This document shows, one piece after another, positions 1 through 4,703 of a stretch of DNA of 5,258 nt. Location of the stretch: the NCBI GenBank assembly GCA_028274925.1, contig JAQCNR010000351.1, positions 1 through 5,258 on the forward strand, given 5' to 3'. The first letter of the stretch is position 1. Each line of letters opens with the position of its first letter. Position numbers and translations under genes: made by a program. Source of the DNA: Halovenus sp. Its GTDB lineage: Archaea; Halobacteriota; Halobacteria; Halobacteriales; Haloarculaceae. A model generated the notes under the pieces. The model saw only the letters and a list, made by a program, of their open reading frames with translations. It was not told the DNA's origin and searched no databases.

Positions 1-720
1 CAAGGTGAGGGGGCCGAACGGATTGCCGAACAGTGGGGCTTCAGCCGCGAAGAAGTCGACGAGATTGCCGCTGACTCACAGAAACGGTGGGCAGAGGCAG
101 CCGAAAACGGTGACTACGACGAGCAGGTTGTCCCGGTCGAGACAGAACGCGACGGCGAAGAAATCACCGTCGAAGAGGACGAACACCCACGGCCCGGAAC
201 CGACATGGAGACGCTCGGGAATCTGCCGCTCGTCTTCCGAGAGGAAGGAGACGGCGTCATCCACCCTGGAAACTCCTCGGGAATTGTCGACGGCTCTGCG
301 GCGACACTCATCGCCTCCGGCGAGGCCTGTGAAGAACACGGCTGGGAGCCCAAGGCTCGAATCGTCGACTCGAAGATTGTCGGCGTCGACCCGCTCACGA
401 TGTTGACGGGTCCGATTCCGGCGACGAACGAACTGCTCGAAGAGAACGACATGAGCGTCGACGACATCGACCGTTTCGAGGTCAACGAGGCGTTCGCGTC
501 CGTGCTCACCGCGTGGCTCGAAGAGACTGGGGCAAGCTGGGAGAAGACCAACGTCTGGGGCGGCGCAATCGCTCACGGCCACCCGCTGGGTGCAACGGGC
601 GCGGCACTGCTGGGCAAACTGCCGTACCAGCTCGAAGAGTGTGACGGACAGTACGGCCTCTGTGCGATGTGCATCGGCTTCGGGCAGGGAATCGCGACGA
701 TTATCGAACGCGTCGAGTAA
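1..720 (+). CDS. Thiolase (acetyl-CoA C-acyltransferase family), C-terminal part; 5' end outside window
   Basis: The frame is open from base 1 and ends at TAA, giving 239 residues. Full thiolases have about 390, so roughly the first 150, including the N-terminal nucleophilic Cys, lie upstream. Visible thiolase signatures are VNEAFA (161-166), GGAIAHGHPLGATG (187-200, with the catalytic His of the GHP motif at 194) and CIGFGQG (224-230, with the second catalytic Cys at 224). These give the C-terminal part of the active site and look intact. The enzyme joins or cleaves acyl-CoA and acetyl-CoA in the cytoplasm. Whether it serves beta-oxidation, polyhydroxyalkanoate precursor supply or another route cannot be told from this half, and no partner gene is visible. 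The in-frame ATG at 205 is internal, because conserved thiolase-like sequence continues upstream of it. Family identity is near certain; substrate is unknown. Confidence 0.95.
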   Translation, partial: QGEGAERIAEQWGFSREEVDEIAADSQKRWAEAAENGDYDEQVVPVETERDGEEITVEEDEHPRPGTDMETLGNLPLVFREEGDGVIHPGNSSGIVDGSAATLIASGEACEEHGWEPKARIVDSKIVGVDPLTMLTGPIPATNELLEENDMSVDDIDRFEVNEAFASVLTAWLEETGASWEKTNVWGGAIAHGHPLGATGAALLGKLPYQLEECDGQYGLCAMCIGFGQGIATIIERVE

Positions 721-759
721 CGGGGTTGCCTCCCAGCAGTGCTGGGACAGCCCCCGTTT
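721..759. terminator. Hairpin between convergent genes, possible bidirectional terminator
   Basis: The hairpin starts immediately after the thiolase TAA. An inner stem TCCCAGC/GCTGGGA (731-737 with 741-747) has a 3-nt loop. A short middle helix (726-728 with 748-750, including one G-U pair) and an outer stem CGGGG/CCCCG (721-725 with 752-756) extend it. TTT follows at 757-759. Because it is nearly symmetrical and sits between two genes that face each other, it could act for both the thiolase and the DUF5518 gene. The T run is short, so termination is inferred, not shown. Confidence 0.5.
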
Positions 760-787
760 GGATATCCCAGAATGCTCGGCGTAGTTG

Positions 788-1159
788 TTATTGTTGTAGT
801 GCCCCACCGATAGCACCACCGAGTGCACTTTCGAGTGCTGCACCCATCGACAGGACGACCAGAACGAGGAACGTCCCTAAACCGAGCACGCCACCAATCG
901 CGCCAGTGACAGGTCCGAGGCTCAGCCCAACAATCGAGATAACAATCCAAACTAACAGCGCGATAAAAATACCGCCGAGGCTGCCGGCAAGTAGGCCGTG
1001 CCAGGCACCGCTCACAAGCCCACCACCGGCAAGATAGCCGGCGACCACGCCGCCGATGATTGCCGCCAGCAGTTGTCCCAGCCCAGGAATCACGAGTCCG
1101 ACCGCCCCGAGCACGAGAATAACGAAAAAACCGAGTATCACGGCTCGCCAGTCGGTCAT
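788..1159 (-). CDS. DUF5518-like small integral membrane protein
   Basis: This 123-residue protein is strongly hydrophobic and glycine-rich. It has about four likely membrane segments (roughly residues 6-24, 27-47, 54-80 and 86-108) and almost no charged residues after the first five. The central stretch GYLAGGGLVSGAWHGLLAG (41-59) matches what I remember of haloarchaeal DUF5518 proteins, whose function is unknown. It has no signal peptide apart from the first membrane segment and no catalytic motif. The ATG at 1159 is supported by a TATA-like hexamer centred 26-27 nt upstream. A GAGG that could pair with 16S rRNA also lies 5 nt before the start. It lies downstream of the VOC gene on the same strand, but a 148-nt gap and its own promoter-like element suggest separate transcription. 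Assignment to DUF5518 is from pattern memory. Confidence 0.85.
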   Translation of the reverse strand: MTDWRAVILGFFVILVLGAVGLVIPGLGQLLAAIIGGVVAGYLAGGGLVSGAWHGLLAGSLGGIFIALLVWIVISIVGLSLGPVTGAIGGVLGLGTFLVLVVLSMGAALESALGGAIGGALQQ

Positions 1160-1182
1160 CGGTGCCTCGGTGAAGCGCCAGA

Positions 1183-1188
1183 AGATAC
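1183..1188 (-). promoter_or_regulatory. TATA-like element for the DUF5518 gene
   Basis: On the minus strand this reads TATCTT, centred 26-27 nt upstream of the ATG at 1159. That is the spacing expected if transcription starts at or within a few bases of the start codon. The match to a TATA box is only moderate. Confidence 0.35.
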
Positions 1189-1229
1189 TCCGTGTGCTGT
1201 CGTCCAGCGTCGCGTCATTGCTGTTCTCA

Positions 1230-1251
1230 CACGCGCCGTTCGGCCCGCGTG
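1230..1251. other. GC-rich hairpin in the gap between the VOC and DUF5518 genes
   Basis: CACGCG (1230-1235) pairs with CGCGTG (1246-1251) around the 10-base loop CCGTTCGGCC. On the minus strand it lies 56 nt after the VOC stop codon and about 70 nt before the DUF5518 start. It could end the DUF5779-VOC transcript, but no T run follows on that strand. The rest of the 1160-1307 gap shows no gene. Confidence 0.25.
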
Positions 1252-1307
1252 AGCAAAGTTAGAACCAGGTTACTCAGCAACGGAGTTCGACACCGCCGTG
1301 GACGGAG

Positions 1308-1664
1308 TTACTCGACCGGTGGCGTCTCGTGCAAAAACGTCTGCACCTCGACAGCGCGGCCGTCTGGGTCATCGGCAAAGAACTGGTAGATATCGAACTC
1401 GTCGTTTTTTTCGGGGGGATGGCGTGCCTCTACCGCTAACTCGTCGTACAGTCTATCGACGGCTTCACGGTCCTCGACAGCCACCGTCACAATCCCTTCT
1501 GTCTCGGCGTTATCGGCGTCACAGAAGCCAATCAGGAGATTGTCTCGCTGGAGAATTGTACAGCCACCGTCCTGTTCGAGCCACTGCTGGAACCCGAGCA
1601 ATTCCGTGTAAAACTCGACAACATCGGCTCGTTTGACGGTCCGGAAAAAGACGATTCCGGTCAT
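1308..1664 (-). CDS. VOC (glyoxalase/bleomycin-resistance/dioxygenase) fold protein
   Basis: The product has 118 residues, the usual size of one VOC domain built from two beta-alpha-beta-beta-beta units. The first strand and helix are GIVFFRT...VVEFYTELLGF (3-25). The second half ends in FFADDPDGRAVEVQTF (95-110), the typical 'DPDG..xE' end of the fold, with E106 in the usual metal-ligand position. The first strand has Phe/Arg where metal-dependent glyoxalases normally have His, so the classic His-Glu-His-Glu site looks incomplete. The protein may bind rather than convert a ligand, or use another metal arrangement. Its ATG lies 1 nt after the stop of the DUF5779-like gene, so it is probably translated from the same mRNA by coupling. 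The substrate cannot be inferred. Confidence 0.88.
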   Translation of the reverse strand: MTGIVFFRTVKRADVVEFYTELLGFQQWLEQDGGCTILQRDNLLIGFCDADNAETEGIVTVAVEDREAVDRLYDELAVEARHPPEKNDEFDIYQFFADDPDGRAVEVQTFLHETPPVE

Positions 1665-1665
1665 C

Positions 1666-1968
1666 TCAGTCGAGACGGTCGGTGTCGATGCTGACGCCGG
1701 GCGGGGTGACGATGAGAAAGCCCCGGAAGTGAACGAGATTGCCGCCGCCCTCGCTCACCTCGCGGGCGAATCCAGAGCCGAGGTCGTTCAGGTCGCCGTC
1801 GACGTTGAGCACGAGAACGGCACCATCCTCGATAAGGTCAACCCACTGCTCACCGGGCGTCGTGCCGTCCAGCACACCGAGGACGATTCGGCCGCCGCCG
1901 TCGGGACTCTCTCCGTCACTGAGTTGGTCTTCGACAGAGTGTAAGTCGAGACCGTCGAAATTTCCCAT
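1666..1968 (-). CDS. DUF5779-like conserved haloarchaeal protein of unknown function
   Basis: This is an acidic 100-residue protein without membrane segments or a signal peptide. Its core, VLGVLDGTTPGEQWVDLIED (29-48) followed by AVLVLNVDGDLNDL (50-63) and HFRGFLIVTPPGVSIDTDRL (80-99), matches my memory of the haloarchaeal DUF5779 family. The alternating hydrophobic strands and glycine turns suggest a small alpha/beta fold; no catalytic motif is recognised. The frame stays open for another 73 codons upstream. That extension is Arg-rich and crosses the purK start antisense, so the ATG at 1968 is preferred, and a TATA-like hexamer lies 26 nt before it. It is the first gene of a two-gene unit with the VOC protein. 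Confidence 0.85.
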   Translation of the reverse strand: MGNFDGLDLHSVEDQLSDGESPDGGGRIVLGVLDGTTPGEQWVDLIEDGAVLVLNVDGDLNDLGSGFAREVSEGGGNLVHFRGFLIVTPPGVSIDTDRLD

Positions 1969-1990
1969 ATCCGCTACTGTCGTGCAACTG

Positions 1991-1996
1991 GCAAAA
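1991..1996 (-). promoter_or_regulatory. TATA-like element for the DUF5779-VOC operon
   Basis: On the minus strand this reads TTTTGC, covering about -28 to -23 relative to the ATG at 1968. There is no Shine-Dalgarno before that ATG, so a leaderless transcript is likely. It is one of two such hexamers in the 83-bp divergent gap with purK. Confidence 0.35.
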
Positions 1997-2022
1997 GTCT
2001 GCTGGATGCAGGAACACAACGG

Positions 2023-2028
2023 TTTTGC
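2023..2028 (+). promoter_or_regulatory. TATA-like element for purK
   Basis: This reads TTTTGC at -29 to -24 relative to the purK ATG at 2052, which is correct spacing for a leaderless haloarchaeal transcript. It overlaps an in-frame TTG (2025) that could be mistaken for an earlier start. If this is the promoter, that TTG lies upstream of the transcript and the ATG at 2052 is the real start. Confidence 0.35.
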
Positions 2029-2051
2029 GGGTTGGTTCGGAACCTGCAGGT

Positions 2052-3197
2052 ATGACAATACAATCGCCAGCGACGACAGTTGGCGTCGTCGGCGGCGGCC
2101 AACTCGGCCGGATGCTCGGAGAGGCCGGCTCACCACTGGGCGTCGAATTGCTCGTCTCGGACCCGACGCCGGAGTGTCCCGCCTCACTCGTGGCCCGCGA
2201 CCAGGTGGAAGGGGCCTTCGACGACGAGGCGACTATCCGCGAACTCGGCGAGCGAGCCGAGTATCTCACCTTCGAGATCGAACTCGCAGACCCCGACGTG
2301 CTCGAGGCAATCGAAGAAGAGACTGGGACGCCCGTCCATCCAAAACCAGAGACACTACGACTGATTCAGGATAAACTGGTACAGAAACGGCGTCTGCAGG
2401 AGGCCGGAATTCCCGTTCCGGCGTTCGAGGCTGTCGACTCAGCTGCGGAGCTTCGAGCCGTGCTCGATGAGTTGGGCTATCCGGCGATGCTCAAGGCCCG
2501 CGAAGGTGGGTACGACGGTCGTGGAACCGTAGCCGTCGAATCGCCGGACGATGTCGAGGAGTCATTCGAGGCGATTGAGGGGCCGGCGATGGTCGAGGAA
2601 TTCGTCGACTACGACCGTGAACTCGCAGTGATGGGCTGTCAGGGTGACGGCGAGACAGGTACCTTCCCCGTGACCGAAACGATTCACCGCGAGGAGATTC
2701 TGCGAGAAACAATCTCACCGGCCCGGACTGACGAACAGACGCGTAAACGCGCTCGTGAGGTGGCTGAGGACATTCTTGAAGTGATGTCAGGTCGCGGCGT
2801 CTACGGCATCGAACTCTTCGAGCGGTCCGACGGAGAAATTTTGCTGAACGAAATCGCGCCTCGGCCACACAATTCGGGCCACTGGACAATCGAGGGCTGT
2901 CACACCTCACAGTTCGAGCAACACCTGCGAGCAGTCACTGGTCGCCCGCTTGGCTCAACCGAGCGACGCGACCCGACAGCACTCTCGAATCTGCTTGGCG
3001 ACGTACAGCAGCGTCAGGAGGCCGTGCTTTCTGGCGTCGACGAGGCACTGAAAAGTGACGCCCTCTCGCTGCACTGGTACGGCAAGCGTGAACTCTACAA
3101 TCTTCGGAAAATGGGCCACATCACGACAGTTGACGACGACCCGGAGAAGGCACTCAGTCAGGTTCGAGCAGTCAGAGACCGTCTCACCTTCCAGTGA
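2052..3197 (+). CDS. purK: N5-carboxyaminoimidazole ribonucleotide synthase
   Basis: This cytoplasmic ATP-grasp enzyme carboxylates 5-aminoimidazole ribonucleotide (AIR) with ATP and bicarbonate to N5-CAIR, which PurE then rearranges to CAIR in purine synthesis. Its 381 residues match the usual PurK length. Motifs in order are GGGQLGRM (14-21) in the N-terminal pre-ATP-grasp fold and LTFEIE (72-77). The ATP-grasp core follows, with MLK (Lys148), GGYDGRG (152-158) and VEEFV (181-185). Next come the metal-binding Glu254 in GIELF and the PurK hallmark NEIAPRPHNSGH (266-277, Glu267). The C-terminal YGKRELYNLRKMGHIT (343-358) is also typical. The key residues appear present. The ATG at 2052 is chosen because the conserved glycine-rich loop starts about 13 residues later and a TATA-like element fits it. 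There is no purE directly downstream; a small gene converges instead. Confidence 0.97.
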   Translation: MTIQSPATTVGVVGGGQLGRMLGEAGSPLGVELLVSDPTPECPASLVARDQVEGAFDDEATIRELGERAEYLTFEIELADPDVLEAIEEETGTPVHPKPETLRLIQDKLVQKRRLQEAGIPVPAFEAVDSAAELRAVLDELGYPAMLKAREGGYDGRGTVAVESPDDVEESFEAIEGPAMVEEFVDYDRELAVMGCQGDGETGTFPVTETIHREEILRETISPARTDEQTRKRAREVAEDILEVMSGRGVYGIELFERSDGEILLNEIAPRPHNSGHWTIEGCHTSQFEQHLRAVTGRPLGSTERRDPTALSNLLGDVQQRQEAVLSGVDEALKSDALSLHWYGKRELYNLRKMGHITTVDDDPEKALSQVRAVRDRLTFQ

Positions 3198-3198
3198 G

Positions 3199-3417
3199 TT
3201 AGCTGTCGAGCAAGTCGTCAATTGTCTCTGAGACGTCACCGTCTTGGTCGATTCCAAAGACGTCGCCGAGCCCTGCGTCTTCGATTGCGTCTTCGAGTTC
3301 CCAGCGTGTCACACCGCCCATCTTCGCGGCTTCTGGGAGACTCGTCTCTGTCAACGCGAAAATTCCAAATGCTTTCGCCACCCCCTCGTCAATATCATCG
3401 GCCCCGTCTCTCCCCAT
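3199..3417 (-). CDS. Small UPF0175-like helix-turn-helix protein
   Basis: This is a 72-residue acidic protein. Residues about 15-50 (FGIFALTETSLPEAAKMGGV, then TRWELEDAIEDAGL) have the pattern of UPF0175 proteins, in which a 'SLxxAAxxxGxxRWE' helix-turn-helix is followed by a short helix. The acidic tail runs to the stop. Some UPF0175 proteins are encoded beside a PIN-like DUF3368 toxin; no such gene is visible here, so a toxin-antitoxin role is not supported. It could be a small DNA-binding regulator. The ATG at 3417 is preferred over a longer upstream reading because the extra residues are non-conserved-looking and a TATA-like TACATA is centred about 28 nt upstream. Its TAA lies one base from the purK TGA, tail to tail. 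Confidence 0.75.
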   Translation of the reverse strand: MGRDGADDIDEGVAKAFGIFALTETSLPEAAKMGGVTRWELEDAIEDAGLGDVFGIDQDGDVSETIDDLLDS

Positions 3418-3442
3418 ACACAGCCATAACAAGACCGTCCTG

Positions 3443-3448
3443 TATGTA
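3443..3448 (-). promoter_or_regulatory. TATA-like element for the UPF0175-like gene
   Basis: On the minus strand this reads TACATA, centred about 28 nt before the ATG at 3417, with no Shine-Dalgarno in between. It suggests a leaderless or very short-leader mRNA and supports the short form of the protein. Confidence 0.35.
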
Positions 3449-3479
3449 CCTTTTCGTGCATTTGAAGCAAGTACTAGCC

Positions 3480-3499
3480 AGACTGTTCGAGACTGTCGC
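3480..3499 (+). repeat. Tandem 10-bp direct repeat upstream of the E1-alpha gene
   Basis: AGACTGTTCG is followed directly by AGACTGTCGC; the first seven bases are identical and the unit is about one helical turn. It lies 71-90 nt before the E1-alpha ATG, in the 152-bp divergent gap with the UPF0175-like gene. It could be a regulator site upstream of the promoter, or chance. The rest of this gap holds only the two promoter-like elements. Confidence 0.3.
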
Positions 3500-3540
3500 C
3501 AACGAAACACGCGTTCATATCACGAGGTTTGCAAAAAGGG

Positions 3541-3546
3541 TTTAGG
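3541..3546 (+). promoter_or_regulatory. TATA-like element for the E1-alpha gene
   Basis: This reads TTTAGG, centred 26 nt before the ATG at 3570, preceded by an A-rich CAAAAAGGG stretch. TTTA is the core of the haloarchaeal TATA consensus, so this is the best promoter match in the window. The sequence between it and the ATG is purine-rich but lacks GGAGG, so the mRNA is probably leaderless. Confidence 0.45.
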
Positions 3547-3569
3547 AACTGTGCAGCGAGAGACAGAGT

Positions 3570-4703
3570 ATGACAACGACCGGGAGTCTGCCGGGGGAAT
3601 CCGATCTGGTGCAGGTGCTGGACCAGGATGGGCAGGTCCACGACGACGCCACCGTGCCAGACCTGTCCGACGAGCAACTTGTCGAGATATACGAGCAGAT
3701 GCGATTTGCCCGCCATCTCGACGAGCGTGCGGTCACGATGCACCGACAGGGCCGCATCGGCACGTACCCACCACTGGCCGGCCAGGAGGCCGCACAGGTC
3801 GCCTCGACACACGCCCTCGCTGACGAGGACTGGATATCTTACCAGTACCGCGAACACGGCGCTGCGGGCGTTCGCGGCATGTCCTACAAGTATCTCCTCT
3901 ACTGGATGGGCTACGAGGAAGGGAACGGCCACCTCGCTGAGGACTACATCTTCCCGATGAATATCTCGATTGGGAGCCAGATGCCCCACGCGACGGGGAT
4001 GGCGTGGGCCTCGAAACTCAAGGGTGACGACACTGTCGTGATGTGCCACTTCGGCGAAGGCTCAACCTCGGAAGGTGACTTCCACGAAGGACTGAATTTC
4101 GCGGGGGTCTACAACGTGCCGGCAGTGTTTTTCTGTAACAACAACCAGTACGCCATCTCGATCGAACGCCAGAACCAGACTGCGAGCGCGACCATCGCAC
4201 AGAAAGCCCAGGCCTACGGATTCGAGGGGATGCGGGTCGATGGGATGGACCCACTGGCGGTGTACGCTGTGACTCAAGCCGCCGTCGAGAAAGCCCGTGA
4301 CCCGGACGCAGAGGCGCCCGAAGATATTGGCCGGGCCGGTCGGCCAACACTGATCGAGGCCGTAATGTACCGACTCGGCGCGCATACGACAGTCGACGAC
4401 CCAGACGCCTACCGCGAGGAAAGCGAAGTCGAGCGCTGGGCTGCGTTCGACCCTATCGAGCGCTACGAAACCTTCCTCCGGGACCGCGGACTACTCACCG
4501 ACGACCAGATCGATTCGATTCAGGAACGCGTGGAAGACGAAATCGCGGCCATGATCGACGAAGCGGAAGAAATCGAACCGGACCCGATGGAGATGTTCGA
4601 GCGACCGTACGACTCTCCGACGCCGCGCGTGCAAGAACAGAAGGAGTATCTGGCCGACCTCCGCGAGCGCCACGGAGACGACGCGCTGACCCGAGACGAG
4701 TAG
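3570..4703 (+). CDS. pdhA: 2-oxo acid dehydrogenase E1 component, alpha subunit (PdhA/BkdA-like)
   Basis: This thiamine-diphosphate subunit decarboxylates a 2-oxo acid and passes the acyl group to the lipoyl domain of E2; it normally works as an alpha2-beta2 heterotetramer. The length, 377 residues, fits the family. Visible features are QGRIGTYPPLAGQEAAQVAS (60-79), YREHGA (93-98) and the ThDP/Mg motif starting GEGSTSEGDFHEGLNFAG (162-179) and ending CNNNQYAIS (189-197). The active-site loop is YRLGAHTTVDDPDAYR (267-282, loop His272). The motif has GEG rather than GDG, as in branched-chain E1-alpha. The N-terminal VQVLDQDGQV and GTYPP stretches resemble Bacillus- and haloarchaea-type PdhA. 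No E1-beta, E2 or E3 gene follows; the next gene converges with no gap. Haloarchaea mainly oxidise pyruvate with a ferredoxin oxidoreductase, and a Haloferax volcanii complex of this family has been linked to isoleucine growth. The substrate is therefore open and the symbol denotes family only. Confidence 0.93.
   Translation: MTTTGSLPGESDLVQVLDQDGQVHDDATVPDLSDEQLVEIYEQMRFARHLDERAVTMHRQGRIGTYPPLAGQEAAQVASTHALADEDWISYQYREHGAAGVRGMSYKYLLYWMGYEEGNGHLAEDYIFPMNISIGSQMPHATGMAWASKLKGDDTVVMCHFGEGSTSEGDFHEGLNFAGVYNVPAVFFCNNNQYAISIERQNQTASATIAQKAQAYGFEGMRVDGMDPLAVYAVTQAAVEKARDPDAEAPEDIGRAGRPTLIEAVMYRLGAHTTVDDPDAYREESEVERWAAFDPIERYETFLRDRGLLTDDQIDSIQERVEDEIAAMIDEAEEIEPDPMEMFERPYDSPTPRVQEQKEYLADLRERHGDDALTRDE

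Noticed and set aside
76..843. Long minus-strand open frame (255 codons) opposite the thiolase
   Set aside because: It is antisense to a frame with clear thiolase motifs, its translation has no recognisable domain, and it runs through the intergenic hairpin. It is a by-product of GC-rich codon use.
2025..2051. Nine-codon upstream extension of purK from a TTG
   Set aside because: The TTG lies inside the predicted TATA-like element and the extension adds nothing to the conserved N-terminus; the ATG at 2052 fits better.
1969..2187. 73-codon upstream extension of the DUF5779-like gene
   Set aside because: It is Arg-rich, unlike the acidic core, and antisense to the purK start; the ATG at 1968 has a well-placed promoter-like element.
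1739..2374. Plus-strand open frame of 211 codons crossing the DUF5779-like gene and the purK start
   Set aside because: The translation is Arg/Ser/Pro-rich, as out-of-frame haloarchaeal DNA usually is, and overlaps two supported genes.
3418..3510. 31-codon upstream extension of the UPF0175-like gene
   Set aside because: It would cover the TATA-like element, and its basic, aromatic-rich composition differs from the acidic protein.
3474..4049. Minus-strand open frame of 191 codons opposite the start of the E1-alpha gene
   Set aside because: The plus strand carries the E1-alpha family motifs here and the antisense translation resembles nothing.
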